Positions 5,944 to 12,776 of a stretch of DNA of 18,530 nt are shown piece by piece. Position numbers and translations under genes: made by a program. How positions within the stretch are numbered: the first letter of the stretch is position 1; each line of letters starts with the position of its first letter. This DNA is from Cyclobacteriaceae bacterium (GTDB lineage: Bacteria > Bacteroidota > Bacteroidia > Cytophagales > Cyclobacteriaceae), in NCBI GenBank assembly GCA_025363495.1, contig JANYDR010000006.1:1-18530 (forward strand), in the 5' to 3' direction. The notes under the pieces are model-generated. The model saw only the letters and a list, made by a program, of their open reading frames with translations, did no database searches and had not been told where the DNA came from.

Positions 5944-6801
5944 CTAATCGCCGATTTTACTATTCCGTGCCACCTGCCACTTGATGAAAAAATCAATTGG
6001 CTCAACCGGGTGGTCCATTCTCAAAGCACTACATACTTCTTCAATAGATCTGGTCTCATTTCCGACAAACGAGAAAGCTATCTCAGCTATTGACTTTGGT
6101 GTAATCTTGGCTACCTGTTGCTTCGGTTTTTCATCCACGTGAAACAATTCTTTTACAGATTTTTTCTTGCGACCTACTTCCTGGACATCACTCATTTTTA
6201 TCTTTGACTTGCCCTGAAGAATTTCATTCTTTATCGCAGGGTTTGACTCAGCCACAATCTCAAGTCCCACACTAAAGTCATTGTCGCGTTTGATCGTGTT
6301 CTTACTAACGTTATGCTGCTCCGCCAAACGCTCAGCAGTTCTGCCTTCAGGTCGGGGCCCATTTTGGGCCCCGACTGAATCGACCAACCTTGCTCTTCCT
6401 TTTTCATTCCGGTACTGAAGACCACGGAAATAACTTTGTGCTTCAGGAGAAAGATTCCTTCTGCCTAATTGGGTTAGGATCATCCAGGCTTTTACTTCTT
6501 CTTCGTCATTAAAAGCAATCTTCTTGAATGGGAACTGAAGATTGTGTTTGACGCAGATCGCAAAGCGATTGTGACCATCGATCAGAACATATTTATCATC
6601 GACCGGCCAGAGAATTAATGGATCTCTGACACCCTCTCTCAAAATATTCTCCTCCAGCTGAGTTAGCTCCTCCGAGAACAGTTGAGGAATAAGATCTTTC
6701 AATTCTGGTCGGATGACGATCTTAGTCTTGATCTCATCATCTTCTAATAATTTGGCCTGGTTCAATCCCTGAAGAAGACCTTTGAATTTATCGTCTTTCA
6801 T
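5944..6801 (-). CDS. parB: ParB-like partition protein
   Basis: The 285-aa protein has a ParB N-terminal domain (about 40-120): EELTQLEENILREGVRDPLI, then the DGHNR nucleotide-binding motif (75-79) and LTQLGRRNLSP (109-119). A helix-turn-helix (RTAERLAEQHNVSKNTIKRD, 154-173) and a C-terminal domain follow. It overlaps parA by 4 bp (ATGA, 6798-6801), as expected for a coupled partition operon. Its job would be to bind a centromere-like site and stimulate ParA so that the circular or replicating form of the element is inherited; no parS was identified. Residues 144-149 (GAQNGP) are encoded by a GC-rich hairpin that also occurs in the primase gene. The C-terminus is duplicated as a remnant at 5145-5320. 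Confidence 0.9.
   Translation of the reverse strand: MKDDKFKGLLQGLNQAKLLEDDEIKTKIVIRPELKDLIPQLFSEELTQLEENILREGVRDPLILWPVDDKYVLIDGHNRFAICVKHNLQFPFKKIAFNDEEEVKAWMILTQLGRRNLSPEAQSYFRGLQYRNEKGRARLVDSVGAQNGPRPEGRTAERLAEQHNVSKNTIKRDNDFSVGLEIVAESNPAIKNEILQGKSKIKMSDVQEVGRKKKSVKELFHVDEKPKQQVAKITPKSIAEIAFSFVGNETRSIEEVCSALRMDHPVEPIDFFIKWQVARNSKIGD
6351..6375. repeat. GC-rich intragenic hairpin, copy 1 (in parB)
   Basis: GTCGGGGCCC-ATTTT-GGGCCCCGAC is a perfect 10-bp inverted repeat inside parB, unusually GC-rich for this region. The same element with one changed base occurs in the primase gene at 9361-9381 but is translated in a different frame there, which points to DNA- or RNA-level conservation. Confidence 0.8.
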
Positions 6802-7535
6802 TTTACTATTTCTTTGGCAAGGTTCATGTAATCTTCCGCCCCATAGCTCTGAGGGCTGTAAGCAAATATGTCTTTCCTGTTGAGAGTGGCCTCGGCCAAC
6901 GACACATTCGTGCGAATCACTGTTTCGAAAACCTTCTCCTTAAAAGTATCCTTTAGGTTTTGGGTGATTTCCTTATTCAGGTTGGTATGAGTTGTCTTGG
7001 TTATGGCCAGCCCAAGGACAAAAAGACCATTGTTAAGATTCTCTTTTATCGAAGAAATTAGCCCGTACATCGTATCTAGACCTTTCAAAGCAAAATATCC
7101 GGCCTCGACAGTTATTAGCACTGAATCCGAAGCGATGAGAGCGTTCTGAGTAAGTATCCCCAAGGAAGGCGGGCAATCGATAAGAATGTAATCGTAATCC
7201 TTTTCAATAGGCTCTAACTTCTTCTTTAGAAGAAAATAACTGTTAATAGTAGGTTGTAATTCTATCGCCGATAATTCAAACGAGGCAGGAACAAGGTGAA
7301 AGGTATCACTCACCTTTACTACCGGAAGGTGTTCCAGTTTCTGATTGAACACGTCAGATATTGTTTCCCGTTCATTCTCAATTCCTAACGATTGAGACAA
7401 ATTTGCCTGCGGATCGATGTCTACCAGGAGCACTTTAAATCCCAGAATACTTAATGCACGACCCAAATTCAGAGAACTTGTAGTTTTTGCGCAGCCTCCT
7501 TTATGATTTGCAACACTGATAATTTTATTGTCCAT
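6798..7535 (-). CDS. parA: ParA-family partition ATPase
   Basis: The 245-aa protein is a standalone ParA/MinD-type ATPase. It has the deviant Walker A motif with signature lysine (ANHKGGCAKTTSS, Lys12 and Lys17), the A' motif VDIDPQAN (38-45) and Walker B DYILIDCPPS (115-124), followed by a LITVEAGYFALKGL-type strand and loop. No N-terminal HTH is present, so this is the short type that uses ParB as regulator. It starts 11 bp after the relaxase stop and is coupled to parB. ParA on the nucleoid would position copies of the element; on integrative elements ParAB stabilises the excised form. Length and motifs are normal. Confidence 0.95.
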   Translation of the reverse strand: MDNKIISVANHKGGCAKTTSSLNLGRALSILGFKVLLVDIDPQANLSQSLGIENERETISDVFNQKLEHLPVVKVSDTFHLVPASFELSAIELQPTINSYFLLKKKLEPIEKDYDYILIDCPPSLGILTQNALIASDSVLITVEAGYFALKGLDTMYGLISSIKENLNNGLFVLGLAITKTTHTNLNKEITQNLKDTFKEKVFETVIRTNVSLAEATLNRKDIFAYSPQSYGAEDYMNLAKEIVK

Positions 7536-7546
7536 ATAGATTTGGT

Positions 7547-8389
7547 TTAGTGATGTAGATCCTGGTCCTGATCATGATCTTTCTTGTTTCTTCTTTTTTC
7601 CCTCTCATCTTCATCCATTGGATAATAGGAGTTCATTCCTTTGAGAATTGAAAGAGCAACTGTCAGCGCGGGCTGATTTTTATGAATAGATTCTCTTACG
7701 TGCGTCCTTTCAGCGCGAGTTCCGTTCCTAAGTGTATTCGCTACCAGGAAATATTCATTTTGATATCGGCTGTAGCTGAATGCATTATCAAATGATTTCT
7801 CACATTCGATTTTAAAGGTCTTGCGATCGAAGCCTGATTTGATAATCCCCGTGGTCGACCGACGATGTGTAGTCATTGGACTAAGTTTCAATCGCTGAGT
7901 TTTGTCCTTTCTTGAGATGATGATATGTACGTGAGCATTCAGGCCAGGCTTTTCCTGCCCTTGTCTGAATTCACCTGAGCGCACTTCTGGTTCTGACCCT
8001 TTAAATTTTCGGGAGTACTCTATTTTAGCAAACCACACCAGGTCAGAAGATTTTAGCCCCTTGTTGAAATTCTTCGCATACAGATCCATCACCTCTCGTG
8101 CGTACGCCCTTATCTTCCTAGGATCTTGCGAGATATGAGAAGCTTCCTTTTGTGAGAAATTCACTGTGACCATAAAGAACTTTGAATCCTTCTTTCCAAG
8201 CTTGTTGACATTGGAATCAATTGAATTAGAAACCTCGAGGCTATTGATTTGATCCTTCTCTGCTGAGAAAAAGTGCTCCTGCTCCTGCAAAGGCTTGCCC
8301 TCGTTTTCCTTGCAGAGATAATTAACCAAGGCACGACAGCTCCCTTTGTTGTTCCCCTTACCGCTATTTTCGACGTTTATGAATGGCAT
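7547..8389 (-). CDS. Relaxase, DUF5712/MobB-like
   Basis: The 280-aa protein begins MPFINVENSGKGNNKGSCRA and contains AKIEYSR (121-127) and a His-rich HUH-like strand, NAHVHIIISRKD (151-162; His153, His155), with the conserved KLSPMTTHRR downstream. This matches the DUF5712/MobB-like mobilization family of Bacteroidota elements and is shorter than classical MOB relaxases. The C-terminus is a highly charged tail (DEDEREKRRNKKDHDQDQDL). It would nick the element at oriT and lead the strand to a recipient using another element's type IV secretion system, since none is encoded here. It starts 1 bp after the stop of the BfmA-like gene. The catalytic tyrosine cannot be assigned with confidence. Confidence 0.85.
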   Translation of the reverse strand: MPFINVENSGKGNNKGSCRALVNYLCKENEGKPLQEQEHFFSAEKDQINSLEVSNSIDSNVNKLGKKDSKFFMVTVNFSQKEASHISQDPRKIRAYAREVMDLYAKNFNKGLKSSDLVWFAKIEYSRKFKGSEPEVRSGEFRQGQEKPGLNAHVHIIISRKDKTQRLKLSPMTTHRRSTTGIIKSGFDRKTFKIECEKSFDNAFSYSRYQNEYFLVANTLRNGTRAERTHVRESIHKNQPALTVALSILKGMNSYYPMDEDEREKRRNKKDHDQDQDLHH

Positions 8390-8390
8390 C

Positions 8391-8921
8391 TTAAATCGAT
8401 TCTAAAAGCTTCCTGTACTTATCATCGATTGGCTTACGACTTGCGAGGGTTCCTTTGTTTTCCACTTCGTCCAGGTAATCATTAAAGAGCTTCCTTGCCT
8501 TTTGCTTTATCTCGCTTAGTTCCTTTAACCTGACTTCCGCAACCTTTCCCGAGAGACTCTTGTGGCTTTCAATCAGGGATTGTATGCTAGTGGCTACACC
8601 CTTTGATAGCGCAACGAAATCCTTCTTATCAGGAGCGATTTTGATATTATCGATCAGGGTTTTACTGATGATGCTCAGTTCCTCCAATAGAGGCTGGATC
8701 ATTTGCTTCTCCTGCGTTTTAAAGAATGAGACTATCCTGGTATCAAGTTTCTTTATCTCTGCTCTTATGCTTTCAGAATCAATTTCCTTCGGATCTAAGC
8801 CAAGGACCTGGAAGTAGTTAATTGCCTGCTCCACGAAATCCTTAAGGCTTCGATTCTTCTTAGCAGCTAATGAGTTTAATGTCTTATGAGCTTCTTCACT
8901 TATCCTTACAAGCTTTTCCAT
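8391..8921 (-). CDS. BfmA/BtgA-family mobilization accessory protein
   Basis: The 176-aa protein opens with a ribbon-helix-helix-like segment (MEKLVRISEEAHKTLNSLAA, then RSLKDFVEQAINYFQVLG). A long helical, probably coiled-coil region follows, with charged heptads (ELSIISKTLIDNIKIAPDKK, VAEVRLKELSEIKQKARKLF). This is the layout of BfmA/BtgA proteins, which bind oriT and help the relaxase form the relaxosome. It immediately precedes the relaxase gene (1-bp gap), and its upstream region is the hairpin-rich candidate oriT, consistent with that role. Confidence 0.85.
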   Translation of the reverse strand: MEKLVRISEEAHKTLNSLAAKKNRSLKDFVEQAINYFQVLGLDPKEIDSESIRAEIKKLDTRIVSFFKTQEKQMIQPLLEELSIISKTLIDNIKIAPDKKDFVALSKGVATSIQSLIESHKSLSGKVAEVRLKELSEIKQKARKLFNDYLDEVENKGTLASRKPIDDKYRKLLESI

Positions 8922-9085
8922 TATAAAATCAGTAGTTGTTTACAGACTTGTTTACCGTTTTGTGTGTGTTGTAACGTCCAGACGATGATTCTAAAATCAG
9001 CAGTAAACTGGAACCTCGTTTTTGCAAAGCAAACGAGCATGATGGGGTTTTTACCCCATCTCCGCTCGCTGTTACACACACTGCA
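8922..9085. other. Candidate origin of transfer (oriT), nested inverted repeats
   Basis: The gap between the primase stop and the BfmA-like start is unusually structured. GATGGGG/CCCCATC (9041-9047 and 9054-9060) forms a stem with loop TTTTTA, extended by CGAGC/GCTCG (9034-9038 and 9064-9068). A second stem, CTCGTTT/AAACGAG (9015-9021 and 9031-9037), precedes and overlaps it. An outer pair, GTGTGTGTTGTAAC (8962-8975) and GTTACACACAC (9071-9081), encloses both. Mobilizable elements usually carry oriT beside the mob genes, with inverted repeats near nic. No nic consensus was identified. Confidence 0.55.
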
Positions 9086-9985
9086 TTACATAGACAGTTC
9101 ATCATGGCTATTCCATTTGGTTTTAGAAACAATCATGTCCTTTGAGATCATCTCATTTAAATCTTTATGACCTTTGTAGAGATCTGACTTATCTAAGGCG
9201 CTTGGAAAATCTTTCTTCAAGGATTCAAAGCATTTTCTGCCCGCATCATCATTGTCAAAATATGCCTCTATTGAAATTCCAGGAACACTCAAAAGTTTCA
9301 CCTTGGCACTCTCAATCTGGTTAACTGAATTCAAGACAATGAATGACAGCTTTTTTAGTTCGGGGCCCATTTTGGGCTCCGAGATTTTGAGCCAGGTTAG
9401 AAAGTCCATGAAGCCTTCAAACATTACTACCTTCTTAGAGTCGGGTTGAATAAATGAAGTGATGTCTTTCTTGTTCAAACATAGCTTCATGTATTTATTC
9501 CTAAGCTCTAATCCATCACTGTCATTTTTGAAGCAAATCGCGAAGTAGTTTTTATCCTTGATCTGATAGTACACTTCCTGGCAAAATTCCCTGGCGATAG
9601 AAAGGGATATTCCACGTTCCTTCAGATAGGATGTAAGCGCTGTATTTTCTAAAGGTTTGATCTTTCGGATCTCAAGTTTAACTTCATCAATAGCTTCCGG
9701 CTTTTGAAAAGAAAAAGATTTGGGATCGTTGTCAGCCAGTTTTGAGAGAAAATCTGAAACATCAATGTTCAAGATCTTTACTCCCAGGTCAACGAGCTTT
9801 CCACCAGATGATATGCCGTGATCGTACCATCTGTTCGTCACTGGGTTCACTTTAAAAGAAGGTGTTTTTTCATTTCTCAATGGCGAGAGATACCAGTAAG
9901 AATTTGCAGAAACCCTGGCTGGTTGAATTCCTAAAGAATTCAGAAATCCAATTATTGATATGTTGTTTGCTTCTTCGCAGTTCAT
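9086..9985 (-). CDS. Toprim-domain DNA primase, CHC2-like N-terminus
   Basis: The 299-aa protein has a primase-type N-terminal fold (YWYLSPLRNEKTPSFKVNP ... WYDHGISSGGKLVDLGV, 30-69). This follows the zinc-finger CHC2 pattern, but the usual cysteines are absent. A Toprim domain follows, with VVMFEGFMDF (Glu190) and YFDNDDAGRKC (Asp244, Asp246) as the metal-binding acid set. Such primases accompany RepA-like ATPases in Bacteroidota mobilizable elements and allow replication of the excised or transferred strand. The gene starts just after the TTCTCA/TGAGAA repeat array and ends just before the candidate oriT. Residues 203-210 (EPKMGPEL) are encoded by copy 2 of the GC-rich hairpin. Confidence 0.88.
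   Translation of the reverse strand: MNCEEANNISIIGFLNSLGIQPARVSANSYWYLSPLRNEKTPSFKVNPVTNRWYDHGISSGGKLVDLGVKILNIDVSDFLSKLADNDPKSFSFQKPEAIDEVKLEIRKIKPLENTALTSYLKERGISLSIAREFCQEVYYQIKDKNYFAICFKNDSDGLELRNKYMKLCLNKKDITSFIQPDSKKVVMFEGFMDFLTWLKISEPKMGPELKKLSFIVLNSVNQIESAKVKLLSVPGISIEAYFDNDDAGRKCFESLKKDFPSALDKSDLYKGHKDLNEMISKDMIVSKTKWNSHDELSM
9361..9381. repeat. GC-rich intragenic hairpin, copy 2 (in primase gene)
   Basis: CGGGGCCC-ATTTT-GGGCTCCG repeats the parB element with one base changed (CTCC for CCCC), leaving a 7-of-8 bp stem with the same ATTTT loop. Here it encodes EPKMGPE, whereas in parB it encodes GAQNGPR, so the reading frame differs while the DNA is conserved. Confidence 0.75.
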
Positions 9986-10007
9986 TTTTTATTTCATTAG
10001 CAATTGA

Positions 10008-10092
10008 TTCTCATTTTCTCATTCTCATTTTTTGTAAAGGTTCTCAGTGAGAAAAATGAGAATTATGAGAAAAGTGAGAATTATGAGAATTC
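10008..10092. repeat. TTCTCA / TGAGAA array, iteron-like
   Basis: Five TGAGAA units occur at exact 9-bp steps (starts 10048, 10057, 10066, 10075, 10084), with spacers AAA, TTA, AAG, TTA, TTC. On the left are the inverted units TTCTCA at 10008, 10016, 10022 and 10041. The array fills the gap between ATPase stop and primase start and can fold as one large stem in mRNA. Tandem short repeats beside replication genes suggest an iteron origin or an RNA regulatory element; neither is proven. Confidence 0.7.
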
Positions 10093-11035
10093 ATTTAAAC
10101 TTCCGGTATAAGGTTGAAATTGGTATTCCTGTAGCTGCCTTGATCTGTTCCATCGTTGCATTATTCTCCTTCATGACCTTGGCCAGATCAAAAGCTTCAT
10201 CTCTTCCACTTAGCATATCACCAGTTAAGTGATCCATTTCATCCACTTCTTCCTCCTGGGTTTCAAACCAAAGCGTGTCAGGGTTAAGACGGATCAATTT
10301 TGCCATCCGCTGATCCTCAACCATTCGACTCTTATCTCGTTTTAGAATTCTCCATTGAGTGTCTTTAGAGCTTTTGCGAATAAAGAAATCGCCGTCAAAG
10401 GCGTCACTTTTTGAACCACTTCCGCTCTGGAGATCAGACTCGGTTTTAAGGCTTCTCGTATGCTTCCTGGTATGGTCAACGACAACTATGGCTATTGAAA
10501 ATTCCCGTGTAAGACGTCGCAGCTCACTCATGATCTGCATCGCGACATTTGACTTGTTAGGATCAAACTCACGAAAGGCAAACTTGTAATTGTCTATTAC
10601 GATGAGTACTGGCTTATACCTCTGAATGAGTTCATTGATGAATGACTTCTCAGTTGCGAAATTGTTATTCGAGGAGTGCATAATAGCCCGATATGGGCCT
10701 GTAAAATTCTGGCTGACTTGTCTAAACAGAGAATTCATTCGTCGCTTCATGAACTCATGCTCCATCTCAAGATTGATGTACAGAGTATTGCCATTGATCT
10801 CGATAGCTTCAGTGCAGAACTCTTTCATTCCCTTAGCAACAGCCAGGCATAAATTCATTGACACAAGCGTTTTTCCTACTCCGCGTTCTGAGATGAAGTG
10901 GAAGAGTCCTCGCTGAAGTATGTAATTCCCCCAAACCTTAAGGATAGGGGGTAGTGTTTTTCCCTGTGCTGCCATCTCATCAAAATCTTGAGTGACTCGG
11001 TCGTCATTGTTCCAGGTAAATTCATTTTCATTCAT
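10091..11035 (-). CDS. RepA-like AAA ATPase (AAA_25 type)
   Basis: The 314-aa protein is a RecA-fold ATPase. Walker A is ERGVGKTL (50-57; Lys55), followed by TLYINLEMEHEFMKRRM (the arginine-rich strand of RepA-type helicases) and Walker B PVLIVIDNYKF, with VVVDHTRKHTR as the sensor-like loop. The C-terminus has a helix-turn-helix (MKENNATMEQIKAATGIPIS, then TLYRKFK), so it probably binds DNA. Hexameric RepA-like helicases unwind plasmid origins; here it pairs with the downstream primase across the repeat array, suggesting a replication module. Its stop codon overlaps the last repeat unit. Confidence 0.88.
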   Translation of the reverse strand: MNENEFTWNNDDRVTQDFDEMAAQGKTLPPILKVWGNYILQRGLFHFISERGVGKTLVSMNLCLAVAKGMKEFCTEAIEINGNTLYINLEMEHEFMKRRMNSLFRQVSQNFTGPYRAIMHSSNNNFATEKSFINELIQRYKPVLIVIDNYKFAFREFDPNKSNVAMQIMSELRRLTREFSIAIVVVDHTRKHTRSLKTESDLQSGSGSKSDAFDGDFFIRKSSKDTQWRILKRDKSRMVEDQRMAKLIRLNPDTLWFETQEEEVDEMDHLTGDMLSGRDEAFDLAKVMKENNATMEQIKAATGIPISTLYRKFK

Positions 11036-11127
11036 AGGTTAGTGGTTGAGATTTTTGAAAAATCATTTAAACCATTTACCTTTGACGAACCAAGGAGCTG
11101 CAATTCCTTCTCGTCAAAAGAAATGAT

Positions 11128-11154
11128 ACCACGGCAAACACCGTGGTTTTTTTT
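11128..11154 (+). terminator. Hairpin with T tract, plus-strand orientation
   Basis: ACCACGG (11128-11134) and CCGTGGT (11141-11147) form a 7-bp stem, followed by eight T. On the plus strand this is a classical intrinsic terminator, yet nearby genes are on the minus strand. There it sits just after the HTH stop codon with the A tract first, so its use for those genes is uncertain. Confidence 0.5.
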
Positions 11155-11437
11155 ATTTGAATTTTTTCTTGCTGAAGTAGTTTTCCACCACCGTGGCATC
11201 ATAAAGTCTCCGCCGCCCCACCTTAATAGAAGGCAGGCCGTTGACAGTGTGCGTATGTAGCGTAACCATTGAGATCTTATACTTCAAAATGACCTCGGAT
11301 CGAGTTAGGTACTGTACCGCTGGAGGTGATTGTTGCTCAGATCTTTTAGCAATATCCGGTAACAGTTCAATTAAGGCATTTCTGATTAAGAGGTTAATCT
11401 CCTCCTTATCTGGAAAGTTGATTGTGATATTTCGCAT
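11153..11437 (-). CDS. Excisionase-like helix-turn-helix protein
   Basis: The 94-aa protein has a C-terminal MerR/excisionase-type winged helix (YLTRSEVILKYKISMVTLHT, then HTVNGLPSIKVGRRRLYDAT and VVENYF) preceded by a helical N-terminus (NLLIRNALIELLPDIAKRSE). This domain is common in Bacteroidota mobile elements next to the RepA-like ATPase, where it may act as an excisionase or as activator of the replication and mobilization genes. It is the first small regulator of the minus-strand block; the hairpin at 11128-11154 lies directly after it. DNA-binding is well supported, role inferred. Confidence 0.8.
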   Translation of the reverse strand: MRNITINFPDKEEINLLIRNALIELLPDIAKRSEQQSPPAVQYLTRSEVILKYKISMVTLHTHTVNGLPSIKVGRRRLYDATVVENYFSKKKFK

Positions 11438-11496
11438 AGTTCAATAGCGTTAATGCGATACAAAACAACCACTCAGTAACATTCAGAGAGCTTAAC

Positions 11497-12426
11497 TTAA
11501 GCCTTATAATTCCAATCAATGTGGGAATCAATGTCCTTGCCCTCTTGCAGCCTCTTTTCTTTCCAATATTTTTCATAGGTTTTAAACATTTTAATCATGT
11601 CGTTAATAAACCTATGATCACTAGCCTTATACCGTGAAACACTTACATGGGCTTGGGGATTTTCGCCGACATTAACTCCGAACGATTCGCCGAAGTCCTT
11701 AAGGTATTGTGTTACCTCTAAATCATCTGGATTCTCAAGCCACTTTAGAACAATGGGAATCTTTGCCAACACCAGCATATCCTTTTTCTTGCGCCTCACC
11801 AGCTGGGCTAACTTTTTAACTTGAGGTATTCCTGGCTCTTCAGGTATTCCAATCTTTTCAATAGGCTGAGAAAAAGCTGTCAGATCCAACTGCTGCCTAT
11901 TGAAAATAAGATCCTCAATTTCTGCCTTTCGTCTTTGCGTCCAGTGCGCTAATTCCCAGACCACACATTCAGCTCGGTGGCATGAAATTCGATGGCGGAT
12001 AAAAAATCCCGCGTCACCATCGATAGCCGACCCGGCATGTTTAACCCTGGGCTCCTGAATTTGATATCTTAAAAAGGCATCTAAACTCTCTAGAAAGTTA
12101 CTGTAGAAGAAACGCTTTCTATCATAGTCTAAATCGCTTATCAAAGTTGAAACAAAGTCGATGCACCTCGACGGTCCTGCATTACATGCCGTAATAATAA
12201 TAGCTTGTCGGATATCAAATTCTGTTGGTGGCTTTGGAAAATAAAGCGCTGTAAAGTTTTGATGCTCGAACTTCTTCAATCCTTCATTCAGGTGCCAGGG
12301 TATCCAATAATCAGGGGAGATAACTCGTCCAATAAAAATTTCCCTGAGTTTAACCCAAAAACTTTTGGCGGCCGACGTAAGAGAAACTTTCCCCATGACC
12401 CAATAATTAAGTAGAAATGCCTTCAT
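11497..12426 (-). CDS. Hypothetical 309-aa protein of the element
   Basis: I do not recognise this protein. It is soluble in appearance, rich in Trp, Lys and Arg, with a His/Cys-containing central part (FFIRHRISCHRAECVVWELA), a short proline-containing linker (IEKIGIPEEPGIPQVKKLAQ) and a C-terminal charged helical part (MIKMFKTYEKYWKEKRLQEG). The start used is ATG at 12426; a near-palindrome TTAATGTT-A-AACGTTAA lies 6 to 22 bp upstream (12432-12448). It leads the minus-strand backbone block, 60 bp before the HTH gene, and is divergent from the integrase. The position is often occupied by an element-specific regulator or accessory gene, but no DNA-binding motif is visible. Confidence 0.7.
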   Translation of the reverse strand: MKAFLLNYWVMGKVSLTSAAKSFWVKLREIFIGRVISPDYWIPWHLNEGLKKFEHQNFTALYFPKPPTEFDIRQAIIITACNAGPSRCIDFVSTLISDLDYDRKRFFYSNFLESLDAFLRYQIQEPRVKHAGSAIDGDAGFFIRHRISCHRAECVVWELAHWTQRRKAEIEDLIFNRQQLDLTAFSQPIEKIGIPEEPGIPQVKKLAQLVRRKKKDMLVLAKIPIVLKWLENPDDLEVTQYLKDFGESFGVNVGENPQAHVSVSRYKASDHRFINDMIKMFKTYEKYWKEKRLQEGKDIDSHIDWNYKA

Positions 12427-12431
12427 CTTAT

Positions 12432-12448
12432 TTAATGTTAAACGTTAA
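12432..12448. promoter_or_regulatory. Near-palindromic operator-like site upstream of the 309-aa gene
   Basis: TTAATGTT-A-AACGTTAA is an inverted repeat with a single mismatch, 5 bp upstream of the ATG at 12426. It is placed to act as an operator of the minus-strand block. The binding protein is unknown; the HTH protein at 11153-11437 is one candidate. Confidence 0.4.
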
Positions 12449-12522
12449 GTAATTCCTTATTAAGATCAGAAAGTTTTACCATTCACGGCAATTTTGTAAC
12501 ACTGCCTGTAATACTGGAACAT

Positions 12523-12556
12523 AAAAAAAGCCCCAAACCTTTTAAGATTTGGAGCT
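12523..12556 (-). terminator. Intrinsic terminator following the tRNA remnant
   Basis: On the minus strand AGCTCCAAATCT and GGTTTGGGGCT pair through GC and GU pairs around a short A-rich loop and are followed by seven T. It lies 2 nt beyond the tRNA CCA end, so it is probably the original tRNA terminator retained at the scar. Confidence 0.75.
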
Positions 12557-12558
12557 TC

Positions 12559-12583
12559 TGGAGGTCTCGAGCGGATTCGAACT
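12559..12583 (-). other. tRNA 3'-end fragment (tRNA-Cys-like), probable attachment site
   Basis: The minus strand reads TTCGAAT (T loop), CCGCT (T stem 3' side), CGAGACC (acceptor 3' strand), T and CCA: the exact 3' layout of a tRNA. A U discriminator before CCA is typical of tRNA-Cys. Upstream of the T loop the sequence no longer folds as tRNA (T stem 5' strand is GGTAG instead of a match), so only the last 24 or so bases remain. Tyrosine recombinases commonly insert in tRNA 3' ends and leave such a copy. It lies 190 bp before the integrase. Confidence 0.65.
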
Positions 12584-12776
12584 ACCTTTTGTCATCTTGT
12601 CTTGAACGACTCAAAGTTATCTAAAAAGGTATCAAAATCTATTTTTCGAAAGAATTTGAGATAGTTTTGAATCAGCATGAATAAGATAGGAAAACGGAAT
12701 TTGTTCAACTGATTGTTCAACTGCTACATTTACACTCACAGTCCATTCTGTGTTAAAGATCTTAAATATTTAGTCG

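Noticed and set aside
10008..10092. CRISPR array
   Set aside because: The repeats are only 6-9 bp with 3-bp spacers and no cas gene is nearby.
10047..10232. Plus-strand reading frame starting MRKMRIMRKVRIMR
   Set aside because: The repeating peptide is just the translation of the TGAGAA array, followed by antisense of the ATPase gene.
12559..12660. Complete tRNA gene on the minus strand
   Set aside because: Only the 3' T loop, acceptor strand and CCA are present; no anticodon or D arm can be folded from the adjacent sequence.
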